A stretch of DNA of 64,000 nt. Origin: Melieria omissa (Eukaryota; Arthropoda; Insecta; Diptera; Ulidiidae). Each line of letters opens with the position of its first letter. The first letter of the stretch is position 1. The position numbers and the translations under genes are program-made. Under the pieces are notes generated by a model. The model was not told the origin of the DNA, searched no databases, and was given only the letters and a program-made list of their open reading frames with translations. Where the stretch lies: NCBI GenBank assembly GCA_963971225.1, contig OZ020270.1:19019488-19083487 (forward strand), given 5' to 3'. Shown here piece after piece: positions 41,754 through 51,805 of the stretch.

Positions 41754-44586
41754 CCCATTACTGCCTGCATAGAGTTCTAGCCAGTCAATTTTGTCTAAAT
41801 TTACATATGTTGGTAAGGGGTGCTTAGAATAGTTATACACAAAAATTCAGGTATCTACCTCATGTAGCACCTGAGATTCAGAGGGGGTGAAATTTCACCC
41901 ATCCGGCACCAGGTGTGCCGAAATACCCATATATTGCAAGAAGCTTGGTTGACTTCTTATTACTTTTTTAAAATTCCCGATATAGTCAGTTATTTTTAGT
42001 TTTACGTTTATTTAATTATGACTATTGACAAAAGAAAACTTGAATGGCAATGTCGGCGCATGAAATTGGCGCCAAAATAAATGGCGCCAAAATAAATGAC
42101 ATTTGGTTTTCTATTCCATGTTTTGCACGTAAAATAATAAATGAAAGTGAAAATTTACAAAAAATCAATGAAAATGATTCGCAGACATGGAATTTTGAGC
42201 ACCCTCGAAATAAATGACTTAATTGAGGAAGAATGGAGTGAGCACGAAGACAGCGCAAGTCTTGGCAGAGCCGATGATATAGACGTAGTGCTTTTACCAC
42301 CCGATCATGTGGATGACTTGACGAAGACATGGACGATGATAAACAAGTGATCAACGACACTGATCAGAATTTATCATCTGAGGTTGCCGGAGTAATGGAA
42401 GTGGAGTTTAGATATAACGATGATAATCCGATTCCGACGAATTTTCGTTCCAAGCATCAGACTGAGCAATGTTAGTCAGTACATTAAAAATGTGGTTGTA
42501 ATAATCAGATTTATTTTGAAACTTTTAGGCCAGTTATCCTTTTTAGAGCAAAGTGTGTCGAAACCAACCTCTCGCAATGTTCGAAAACAGAAGTCCAACG
42601 ATATAAACGATTTCTTGCAGCCGAAGTGGAGCCGCCGAAATTACACTTTCGATGAACAGCCAGTTGATATTTCCTTCCAAAAAATAAGCGACATGTATGA
42701 AAAATTTGGCGCGTTCAAACCGGTACAACTTTTAGAATTATTTATTGATCAGAAAGTAAAGAGTATATAACGGATATGACAAACGTATATGCTGCTGAAA
42801 AGAATTCAACATTTTGGACTACTGAAGAGGAGGTAAAAAAATTGATTGCAATTATGTTTTTGACTGGGTATAATGCATTGCCCAATATTCATGCATATTG
42901 GAGCGCCAACACTTCGTGTGGAAATAATTTAGTGAAAAATGCAATTAGGCGAGACCGATTTAAATTATTGAAGTCATACTTTCATGTGTGCGATAATAAA
43001 AAATTGAATAATTGCGATAAGTTTGGCAAAGTTGCTACGCTCAATGAAATGATGAACCGAAACTTTATGCAGTTTGGTGTCTTTGCTCATCATTTGAGTA
43101 TTGATGAACAAATGATTCCGTACTATGGACGGCATTCTTGCAAAATGTTTATCAAGGGCAAGCCGATAAGATTCGGATATAAAATGTGGTGCCTTGCTTC
43201 ATCGGAGGGATATTTGTACCAATTTATGCCCTATGCTGGAGCGAACGACAGAAACAAGAATGGATACGGCTTGGGTGAAAATGTAGTTCTGCAGTTGTTG
43301 ACAAAATTGGAAAATTCACGGCAGCATACTGTGACCTTTGACAACTTTTTTACGTCGCACAAATTAATATGTCGATTAACGACACTAGGTTATTTTGCCA
43401 CGGGTACTGTGCGTGACAATCGCACAAATAATGCACCATTGAAAGACGTTAAGGCGATGAGAAAACTTGACCGCGGAGCGTTCGATTGGGTGTTTGATAC
43501 AAACAACAAAATTGCAGCACTTCGTTGGAATGACAATTCAGTTAGTTTATATTTTCAAAGTTTTGTATTTCTTGTATATGATCAGTTTTATTTCAGGTTG
43601 TCACTATTCTAACGAACTATATTCGTCATGACACAATACATCGAGCTAAAAGATATGACCGTAAGCAATGTAAGCACATTTTCATTGACCAACCAGATCC
43701 CATTTTTACATACAACCAACGAATGGGTGGAGTTGATTTAGTAGATAATGGCATTGCGAACTACAGAATCCGGGCTCGTGGAAAAAAATGGTACTGGCCT
43801 TTGATAAGTAATGTGTTAGATGCGGCAATGGTAAATTGCATTGCTTGTTTCAAAAATTTAATAAAAGCAAGCCGATGGCGCGATTTGCGTTTCGACGTGA
43901 TGTTGTTGAGAATTGGTTGCCCCCAATTGAACGGAACGTACAATCCAAGAGATCATTTGGCACAGTGACACCAACTGAAAAACGAGTTCGCGAAGATGGG
44001 ATTGGCCACTTACCGCAACGAGGAGACAAATACCGTCGTTGCAAGCATTGCCAAGGAAAAACCTTCTTTGCATGCATGAAGTGTGACGTGTGCCTGCATC
44101 CAAGAAAATGTTTCGAAAAAAATCATAATGGTCAAAAGCCGACCAAACGAATAATACATTGATTTTATTGATATTAAAACTTTTACAATATTAAAAACTC
44201 TTTTTCTAAGTACCAGAATAATAACGCGCAATTTTTGAAATTTTGGTACACCTGGTGCCGGACGGGTGAAATTTCACCCCTTTTTGGAAAACCATTGACT
44301 GTACGCAGGTAGATAGTACAAGCAAAACCAGCAATTCACACAAGATAGGCAGTTCAATGAACTACATACTCCAGAAAAAACTGCTGGATTTTCCAATATT
44401 TACTATTTTTTTTAAATTAGTCAACTTTTTTTATTTTCCAATATTATTAAAAACGAAATGAACCTGCATCTATTCCATTTCATTCTACAACATTTCAGCC
44501 AAATCGCATAACACATTTAGTCAGGGAGGCCAAAGGAAAATTACCTTACCAGGGGGTGAAATTTCACCCCATCCGGCTGTAATGGG
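41754..44586 (+). mobile_element. piggyBac-family transposon (copy 1)
   Basis: Flanked by TTAA at 41750-41753 and 44587-44590. Terminal inverted repeats CCCATTACTGCC and GGCTGTAATGGG (one mismatch). A 31-bp subterminal inverted repeat lies at 41885-41915 and 44249-44279, built around the palindrome GGGTGAAATTTCACCC, which occurs a third time at 44554-44569. It contains a broken piggyBac transposase with an intron. The length is 2,833 bp, normal for the superfamily. Confidence 0.93.
42141..44162 (+). pseudogene. piggyBac transposase gene with introns, broken (copy 1)
   Basis: It is a DDD-type transposase that excises and inserts at TTAA. The first exon (about 42141-42460) has an acidic N-terminus (LIEEEWSEHEDSA) and a frameshift near 42325. 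A likely intron runs from about 42463 (GTTAGT) to about 42529 (TTTTAG). The middle part has SRNVRKQKS and WSRRNYTF and breaks near 42765. The core frame 42776-43540 carries LSIDEQMIPYYGRHS (Asp), GKPIRFGYKMW, VTFDNFFTSHKL (Asp) and LKDVKAMRKL. A clear intron, GTTAGT...TTTCAG at 43541-43596, joins WNDNS to VVTILTNYIR. Then MGGVDLVDN (third Asp region) and a frameshift near 43860. The C-terminal Cys-rich domain CKHCQGKTFF...CDVCLHPRKCF ends at 44162. The breaks are shared with copy 2. Confidence 0.9.
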
Positions 44587-45157
44587 TTAAGCAAATTTGT
44601 TGGTCGTTAAAATATCTACAAACTTGCCGAAGACAGTAAAGCGATATTCGGAACGATTTAGGACCTATTAGCATTTAAATGTTCGAAGACTTAAGCGACA
44701 AACTTCCCGAAAATTACCAAACTTCAAAGTCGGATTTCTCTTAAACTAGAGCCAATCTTACCAAACGGCTGGTGGATCTCAACTCAGTATACCTATAGGA
44801 AACTCACCCAGTAGGTCCCCCCCATGTCTAAATTTTGGACTTGCACTATGCAAGTCGAAAATTCAGACATGGGGGGGACTTACAGGGCGAGTTTTCATAG
44901 GTATACTGAGTTGAGATCCATCAGCCGTTTTGCTGGATTGGCTCTAGTTTAAGAGAAATCCGACTTTGAAGTAAGGTAATTTTCGGGAAGTTTGTCGCTT
45001 AAGTCTTCGAACATTTAAATGCTAATAGGTCCTAAATCGTTCCAAATATCGCTTTACTGTCTTCGGCAAGTTTGTAGATATTTTAACGACCAACAAATTT
45101 TCTTAAGACATCAATGCAAAAAAACCACATTCAAACTGTTGTATTTATATTAATATA

Positions 45158-45749
45158 GGGTGTTTTTTTTAGAGGTTTGTTTTTCGAATAGAGATAAAAC
45201 TGGCATTTTGTGGTCAAATCTGGTAACTCTATTGTCATTTATGTTCAGTTTGGTTTGCCATTTCATCATGAACAGGTTGACAAAAGATCAACGCTTGCAA
45301 ATCGTGCAAATTTATTTCGGAAATAATGGTTCAGTTCGCGAAGTTTACCGCAAGCTCCGTCCATTTTATGGTCGACATCGTCCATCAGAGCAATTAATTC
45401 GGTTAACCATGGGTCGTTTTCGCACTACGTTTACTCTATGTGATAATACGCATCCGCAGAGACGTCGAACAGTGCGCACCGAAGAAACAATTGCCGCTGT
45501 AGAGCAAAATGTTGAAGAGGACCCGAATGAATCGATTCGCCACCGTGCACAGCAATTGGAGCTGGTTGAAAATTGGACCTGTAGAATTGGCTTTATTCGA
45601 GCCAGCCGCGGCGGCCACATGCCCGAAACCATATTTAAATATTAATGGCATAAAATTATCCTTCCAATAAAGCCAAATTGATGGACATTAAAACGATTTT
45701 CTTGTGTTTTATTTCAATTCGAAGTTCTATACCTCTAAAAAAAACACCC
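45158..45749 (+). mobile_element. Internally deleted mariner-superfamily element (copy 1)
   Basis: Inverted ends GGGTGTTTTTTTTAGAGGT at 45158 and ACCTCTAAAAAAAACACCC ending at 45749 are perfect. TA flanks both sides (45156-45157 and 45750-45751). The length is 592 bp, about half of an autonomous element. It holds only the two ends of a transposase gene. It sits between FB1 and FB2. Confidence 0.9.
45268..45645 (+). pseudogene. Mariner transposase remnant: N-terminal HTH fused to C-terminal tail
   Basis: An open frame of 125 codons from ATG 45268. Residues 1-90 match the DUF4817-type helix-turn-helix domain of insect mariner relatives: MNRLTKDQRLQIVQIYF, RKLRPFYGRHRPSE, THPQRRRTVRTEETIAAVEQ and NESIRHRAQQLEL. 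The frame then jumps to VENWTCRIGFIRASRGGHMPETIFKY, which resembles the extreme C-terminus of such transposases. The whole catalytic DDE/D domain is missing, yet the join stays in frame. Such a product could bind element ends but not cut. Whether it is made is unknown. Copy 2 is truncated by the window end. Confidence 0.85.
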
Positions 45750-45752
45750 TAT

Positions 45753-46705
45753 ATTACAATTAAATGACACTCATACGCCACGTTGTGCTGCGCAAAAAAA
45801 TTCACATATCGCAATTACACAGTTTGAATGTATTTTTTTTGGATTGGTGTCTTAAGCAAATTTGTTGGTCGTTAAAATATCTACAAACTTGCCGAAGACA
45901 GTAAAGCGATATTCGGAACGATTTAGGACCTATAAGCATTTAAACGTTCGAAGACTTAAGCGACGAACTCGACTAAAATGAGCAAACTTCAAAGTCGGAT
46001 TTCTCTTAAACTAGAGCCAATCCAGCCAAACGGCTGGTGGATCTCAACTCAGTATACCTATGAAAACTCGCCCTGTAAGTCCCCCCCATGTCTGAATTTT
46101 TGAGGGTAAATTTCACGCACAGTGTAATTAATCGATAATTTGAAAAGGTTATGTATTTTTCAGAATATTCATAATATGACTTAAAAAATGCTTTTTTTCG
46201 TGCCTTCGCCAACATCTCTAAATTTATCTTTAAAAAAAAATTATAATTTGGAGGGGTTACCAAAAGATCAAAGCTATTTTATGCATCAAAAATTCAAAGA
46301 TATAATGTCTAAGTGCAGAGCTACTCTCCTTCAAAGTGGCTGGTCGAAAAATCGACCAGCGGCCGAAAATGGGTTAACGAATTCGATTTCGAGCGTTCCG
46401 TTGAAATCGGTTAGGAGAATTACATCGGATGATATTTCGTCAATAGCTAAAATATGTTGCCCATTCGTAAAATCGCAAGCTGCCTTTTTGCTTTTAAGAA
46501 GATTTGGGATACAAGTCGCGTTCGTTATGTCGATTACGTTTTGCGCTTTACATAAAGGTTAGTAATCATAATTCTTACAATTACACTGTGCAAGTCGAAA
46601 ATTCAGACATGTGGGGGACTTACAGAGCGAGTTTTCATAAGTATACTGAGTTGAGATCCACCTGCCGTTTGGCTGGATTGGCTCTAGTTTAAGAGAAATC
46701 CGACT
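45753..46705. mobile_element. Foldback element FB2, with a ~480-bp spacer
   Basis: The left part (45753-46103) matches the FB1 left side (41651-41749 then 44587-44838) with the TTAA site empty at about 45853-45856. The right part (46587-46705) matches the start of the FB1 right arm and stops at CTAGTTTAAGAGAAATCCGAC. Between them is 46104-46586, unlike anything in FB1, where the spacer is 5 nt. It interrupts the integrase gene of the gypsy-type remnant after residue NS at about 46706. Confidence 0.78.
46104..46586. other. Unassigned spacer inside FB2
   Basis: Contains an open + strand frame (46188-46562) with no motif I recognise, and an imperfect short inverted pair GGCTGGTCGAAAAATCGACCAGC near 46339-46362. 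It could be a small insertion or the original loop of the foldback family. Confidence 0.4.
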
Positions 46706-47422
46706 GTTGTGTTTTACATAAATTCCGTCTCCAGGTTTGTATGTTTTAACAAGGCTCTTATTTTTATTGTGGTTTTTTAAGTCTTTATCCTGCTTTTCTT
46801 TCATTTTTTCGATATTTTGCATTCTGATTTTTTCAAAGTCCTCTGGGTTTATGTGTGGTATGCGGCCATAAAAGAGTTCAACCGGGTTCTTACCTGTCGT
46901 CGAGTGAATAGTGAAATTGTACTCGTTAATAGCTCGTTCAAGTAGTTGCTCAAAGTTTCGTTTGTTGTCGTCCGCTTTTAGGCATCTCATGATTTCTGTA
47001 AGTCTTGAGTGGAAGCGTTCTACCTGTCCGTTGACTTCGCTTCGATAAGGGGGAGTGCTATAAATTTCTATGTGTAATTCATCTTCAAGCATTGCTAGGA
47101 TTGATGCTGAGTGTAAAGCTTTCTCGTTGTCCATTACTACCATTTGTGGGACACAGAATTTGAAAAGGATGTCTTGGAGGGGCTTTTTAATGTGTTCGAC
47201 AGCTCTGGATTCGGTTATTTTACCTACAGCGAATTTAGTAAATTTATCGATAGCGGTTAGCACAAGTTTGCGTTCGGTGGAGAAAATGTCTATATGAATA
47301 ATATGTCCGGGGTATTGAGGAATGGGTGTAGGTTGTATTTTTATGCTGTTAGGATGTCTATCGTACTTATTTTCTTTACAAGCGGTGCATTTCTTCACTA
47401 TTGATTTGATTTTGGAGAGCAT
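46706..47422 (-). pseudogene. pol: Integrase of the gypsy-type remnant
   Basis: Read from 47422 downward. The Cys pair of the zinc-binding region is seen as VKKCTACKENKY near the start. The core has HIDIFSTERK (Asp), VVMDNEKAL (Asp) and VNGQVERFHSRL (Glu), a complete D,D,E set. The C-terminal region has NPVELFYGR and TYKPGDGIYVKHN. The native frame is cut at about 46706 where foldback FB2 begins, and the last residues of the open frame (SRISLKLEPIQPN) come from the foldback. It would insert the cDNA. A gap with a stop at about 47440 separates it from RNase H. Confidence 0.87.
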
Positions 47423-47597
47423 TTTGGGGAAATAGAATTTTTTGATAATTTGTAGTTTATTTTCATTTGCGTTTAGGCGTTAAAAGGTGATTCTACTGAA
47501 GGAATAAGGTGATGGGATGAACTATCATCGCTGTGGAGCGTTGGTGTTAGAGAATTTATTACGGTGTGACCAGGGGGTCTTGATAAGCAATCGGCTA

Positions 47598-49000
47598 CTA
47601 CGTTTTCTTTTCTTTTTCAGGCTTGTATTTAAGTTCATAATTGTATTCTTCTAAGATTGATTTCCAGCGCTTCATTTTACTGTTTGAGTTTTTGTTGCTT
47701 AGTGCGTAAGTTAGGGGTTGGTGATCGGTGTATATGTTGATTTGTCTAGAGCCGTAAAGGTAATTTCGGAGGGCTTTTAGTGACCAGATAATGGCAAGCA
47801 TTTCTTTCTCATTAGCTGCGTAAGTCTCCTCGGCTTTGTTGAGTGTGCGTGAAAGAAATGTTATTGGTTTGTTTTTCTGTGATAAGACTGCTCCGATGGC
47901 GAAGTTAGAAGCGTCAGTGGTAAGATCGAAAGCTTCTTCGAAGTTTGGGTGTGTTAGGATTACTTCTTTAGATATTAAGAAGTTTTTCAGTTTATCCAAC
48001 GCTTCGGATTCTGTATCGCTTAGATGGATCGGGGTTTTTTTTGATATATTTTTGGACACTCGTCCATCTTCCGCTCTTAAAAGGTTTGTTAAGGGTTTTA
48101 CAAGTTTTGCATAATCCTTAATAAACCGTCTGTAATATCCGGACATTCCCAGGAAGGATCTTAAATCTTTTAAGTTCTGAGGAGGTGGGAAGCTTTTTAT
48201 TGCTTGAACTTTCTTCGGGTTTGGTTTTATGCCTTGCTTTCCTACAATAAATTCTATTTGGGGTTGTAAGAACTCGCATTTGTCCAATTGAATTTTGAGG
48301 TTTGCTGCTTCTAATGTTTTAAAAACTCTCTCTAAGCTAGCAAAATGTTCGGCTTCTGTTTTTCCGAGAATTACTATATCGTCTATGTAGACGTAGCATC
48401 GTTTGCCGATGTGTTCTCTCAATATGTCGTCGAGGGTTCTCTGAAATATGGACGGCGCGTTTTTCAGCCCAAAGGGTAATCTAACAAATTCAAATTTTCC
48501 GTTGTTGATTGAAAAGGCAGTTTTTTCGATGTCTCTCTCGTTAAGAGGGATTTGGTGGAAGCCACTTTTAAGGTCTAGAACTGAAAAATAGTTATTTTCT
48601 CCTAGGTTAGAAAGGACTTCATTGATTTCTGGGATTGGGTATTTGTCTGGTATAGTGATTGCGTTTAGTTTCCTGTAGTCTATTACCATTCGTTATTTTT
48701 TTTCCCCTGATGAGTCTGATTTCTTTGGCACAATCCATACGGGAGAATTATAAGGGGATTTAGATGGTCTAATTATGCCATCTTTTAGCAGTTCGTTTAT
48801 TTAGTTTTCGACTTCATCTTTCAATGCCATGGGATAAGGGTAGGATTTTGAGTAAACAGGCGTATCGGTGGTGGTTCTAATTTCGCCTCTGACTTTTGTT
48901 GTGTAAGTTAACTTTTGTTCGGGGTCTGAGAAGAGTTTGGGACATTTGCGTACCATTGACTTAAGTTTGTCGCAACATTCTTTGGACAGGTGCGAAGTGC
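47598..49000 (-). pseudogene. pol: RT and RNase H of the gypsy-type remnant
   Basis: The long open part is 48689 down to 47598 (363 codons): VIDYRKLNAIT, FSVLDLKSGFHQIPL (Asp), LPFGLKNAPSIFQRTL, YVYIDDIVILG (catalytic DD) and LGMSGYYRRFI. RNase H follows with DLTTDASNFAIGAVLSQ (Asp), NEKEMLAIIW (Glu) and YTDHQPLTYAL (Asp). Upstream (48690-49000) the frame shifts at an A/T run and has a stop, but TKVRGEIRTTTDTPVY and [19 protein letters not shown] sequence mark the RT start. The solo LTR at 49013 cuts the coding sequence from the protease part. The catalytic residues are intact. Confidence 0.88.
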
Positions 49001-49012
49001 GTAAATTAATAT

Positions 49013-49461
49013 TGTTACGAATACTAAGTCTAGTGGGCTGTTACGTATCTCTGGATTGTGTAATTTGAAAATAAAACACAGTCAGTTTCTTAAACGCAGA
49101 CAATAAAATAAACCAACAGTCACTTTATTATTCACACTTCTACACTTTACTGTTCGTACACTTAAGTATTTGCTTAATTACTCCGTGTGGCAACTTCACT
49201 TGTCAAAACCAGACTGACTCGCTGCGCCGCATCCGGCTGCCTTTTATACCTGCCAGGCCATCGCGCAGATCGTTCCCGCACATTCCGGAGTGGACTAAAA
49301 GTTTCCATCATTGCCAGGTTGGACTACAAGTTATTATCGCGGCCGTCATTGCCAGATTGGACTAAAAGTTACCATCGCGGCCGTCGTTGCCAGATTGGAT
49401 TATAGCACGGCACGTAGCGGCAGGGTGGCTTTGCACAGCGACAGACTGTCTTATCGTTACA
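49013..49461 (-). repeat. Solo LTR of the 46-6199 element family
   Basis: The inverted sequence matches both LTRs: it begins TGTTACGAATAC and ends CTTATCGTTACA. ATAT flanks both sides (49009-49012 and 49462-49465), a clean 4-bp duplication. A TATA-type stretch, GCCTTTTATACC, is at about 49240. It is 449 bp, shorter than the other two because it has fewer 29-bp units. Solo LTRs form by recombination between the two LTRs of an element. Confidence 0.92.
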
Positions 49462-49465
49462 ATAT

Positions 49466-49900
49466 TGTTGACATTTTCACAAGGGTGGTGTTTGAGCTCA
49501 ATTTTTATCTTTGGAGAAATTTCCATATAACTTTCCTCAGTGTGAATTATTGCTTTAAGATGGCGAAGTGTGTCGTTTCCTATGATACCGTCGAATGTGG
49601 TTAGGTTCGGAAGGATGTAGAATTTAAGTTTTTGTTTGAGACAAAAAAGGTCCACTAAGGCATGATGTGTTATTTTTACGTTTCCTCCTACTGAGTTCGC
49701 TCAGAAGCTCTTTTCGTTCGGTGTTGGATTCCGAATATGTTTTGGTATGACGTAATTTTTGTTCGAAGCTGTGTCTATCAAAAATTTGAGGACCTCTCCG
49801 TTTCCCTTTTTGTGTTCAAAGTAAAGAAGCGAAGAGGGGCCTAGTCTAAAAAATTAATGTCTTCCAGTTCTAGTTGTTCTTCGTATGTTGCGTTTTCGTT
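49466..49900 (-). pseudogene. pol: Protease region of the gypsy-type remnant
   Basis: The minus-strand frame from 49655 downward has KFYILPNLTTFDGIIGNDTL, the strand and IIG.D.L element of a retroviral-type aspartic protease. The catalytic DTG part should lie at about 49660-49800 and is not clean. Part of the open frame below 49462 belongs to the solo LTR and is not native. The 3' continuation is at 49012. Above 49860 an acidic stretch (NEQTNENATYEEQLELED) suggests the Gag-Pol linker. The native start is not in the window. Confidence 0.65.
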
Positions 49901-49926
49901 TGTTTGTTCATTGGTTAAATCTGTCC

Positions 49927-51805
49927 ACAGGTATATCGAGTTTCAGTGCGGCGAGGAGGCACAAATGCCATTGCCCTCTAGGAACCCGAAAAACGCAGAC
50001 TGGCCGAAATTTCGGGAGGCATTGCGGAATAAATACGCGACGCCACCGAAAATTCGTAAGGAGCGGTGTATTGAGGCGGCTGTTGAGCATCTCAATACTG
50101 CCCTAACATCAAGCTTCGAGCTAGCCTGCCCAACTAGACCTCCCCTTGGCCGGACCCCTGTTCCGTGGTGGAATAGGGAGCTTCAGTTGCTAAGGCGTGA
50201 GTCTAGAAAACTTCTCAACCGGGCCCTCAAGACGAATCTTGACGAGGACTGGGAGCGCTACCGATGCACTCAGAAGAACTATAAGAGGCTTATTCGAGGT
50301 TCGAAGAAGGCCTCTTTTAGAGATTTCTGTAGTGGCATTGAATCCTTGAGCGACACAGCTAGGCTGGTAAAAGTTCTGAAAAAGGACCAAACCGCGAAGC
50401 TGGGGTCGCTTAGGAAACCTGATGGCTCCTACACGGAGAGGAAAAGTGAGACACTCAGTCTACTGATGGAGTCTCACTTTCCAGGAAATAAGGTCACTGT
50501 TGCCCAGCAGCATTCGTCCCTGGATGGAATTATTGTTAGGGCAATCACACCCTCTCGACATGACTGGTACGTCGCCAGAACTGTGGCGAATGAAGCTGCC
50601 ATTCGATTTGCCATCAAGTCCTTTGACAACTTCAAATCGCCCGGTCCTGATGGCATTTATCCTATCGTGTTGAGGGAAGGTATAGAGTCAGTAGTCATGG
50701 CACTGAAGAAAATCTTCACGGCATGCCTGGCACTGGCCTATATACCACGCCCTTGGAGGATGGTGAGAGTCGCGTTCATTCCGAAAGTCGGAAAGGACGA
50801 CTACACTAGCCCCAAGAGCTTTAGACCTATTAGCATGACTTCTTTTATGCTAAAAAGTCTCGAACGGCTGGTGGAGTTACGGATACGTAAGGAGTCGCTT
50901 AAGATGCATCCTCTGTCTCCATTTCAGCATGCCTATCAAAGTGGGAAGTCCTGCGAGTCGGCTCTGCAAAACTGGTTGGTAGGATAGAGCGAGCCATCGA
51001 CAGGAAGGACTACGCGGTGGGAATCTTTGTGGATATAGAGGGCGCTTTTGACGATGCGACTTTTGACAGTATGTGTAACGCTGCTAGCCGACACGGCGTA
51101 GACCGGGCTTTGGTAAATTGGATACGTTCAATGCTAGCCCAAAGAATCATGACGGTGCGGGCAGAGGACGATCTACTGGTGTCATCCGGTGTAAATAGAG
51201 GCTGCCCTCAAGGTGGGGTGCTGTCTCCATTGCTCTGGTGCATGGTGATTGATCCCCTGCTCATCACTCTGAATCACTCTGGAGTCTACGCAAAAGCATA
51301 CGCGGACGATGTGGCCTGTCTCGTAACCGGCCCCTCTCTCATGCACATTTGCAGAAAGGTGCAGAAAACTCTGGATATGATTGACACCTGGTGTAATGCG
51401 AACGGGCTATCTGCTAATCCCGCCAAAACTGGTATGGTTCTCTTTACCAGGAGGAGGAAGCTTGATAGAGTCGTTCTGCCCACACTCAAGGGGGTCACTA
51501 TCCAGCTATCCAAGGAGATGAAATATCTGGGAGTCATCCTAGATGATAAACTCCTTTGGAAATCTCACGTAGAACTAAAGACATCGAAAGCACTGTCGGC
51601 TTTCTGGCAATGCAGAGGTGTATTTGGGAAAACGTGGGGTCTTTCCCATAGCAAGATCCTCTGGATCTACAAAGCTATGATAAGACCCATCATCTCCTAC
51701 GCATCGGTAGTCTGGATGAGCAGACTCTCTCTTGCAGGGGTCAAGAGAACCTTGTCCAGACTGCAGCGCACTGTGGCCATATGTTGTCGCTACATGCCCT
51801 GGTGA
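49927..51805 (+). pseudogene. LINE D RT (copy 2)
   Basis: Same content as 29839-31717: the linker WWNRELQLLRRES, RT motifs FRPISMTSFML, DIEGAFDDATFDS, NRGCPQGGVLSPLLW and KAYADDVACLV, and the same frameshift near 50990. Differences from copy 1 include IEFQC for IEFQS, GIES for GIVS, FDDAT for FDNAT and AASRHG for AVSRHG. The shared frameshift shows the gene was dead before duplication. Confidence 0.9.

Larger units (their letters stand above)
41651..45150. mobile_element. Foldback element FB1 carrying a piggyBac (copy 1)
   Basis: Without the piggyBac, the DNA from about 41717 to 45139 is one large palindrome: arms of about 290 bp around the 5-nt loop ACTAT at 44845-44849. The left arm is 41717-41753 plus 44591-44844, the right arm 44850-45139. 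A further 66 bp on the left (41651-41716) is shared with FB2 at 45753. The piggyBac sits in the left arm at TTAA. The same site is unoccupied in FB2. It is noncoding. The movement mechanism is unknown. Confidence 0.82.
29837..49924 (+). repeat. Tandem duplication, copy 1 (20,088-bp unit)
   Basis: The sequence from 29837 reappears from 49925 in the same orientation. The offset is 20,088 until 36467, 18,556 from 37997 (after the copy 1-only foldback) and 18,520 after the 36-bp piggyBac deletion. The unit contains most of LINE D, the LINE C tail, mariners, satellite arrays, the SINE, piggyBac, foldbacks and the gypsy-type remnant. The left edge, CCACAGG, is inside LINE D ORF2. Confidence 0.93.
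46706..49924 (-). mobile_element. Gypsy-type LTR retrotransposon remnant, internal part only
   Basis: On the minus strand, protease-like sequence (49900-49466), RT and RNase H (about 49000-47598) and integrase (47422-46706) occur in Ty3/gypsy order, so the element runs right to left. The 3' end is cut by FB2 at 46705 and the 5' end by the duplication junction at 49924. Its own LTRs are not in view. A solo LTR of the unrelated 46-6199 element is inserted at 49013-49461. The RT and integrase resemble gypsy/17.6-type (errantivirus group) elements. Any envelope gene is outside. It is inactive by stops, frameshifts and truncation. Confidence 0.87.

Noticed and set aside
46188..46562. A 124-codon frame inside FB2 as a gene
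   Set aside because: No recognisable domain and no copy elsewhere in the window to test constraint. Kept only as an unassigned spacer.
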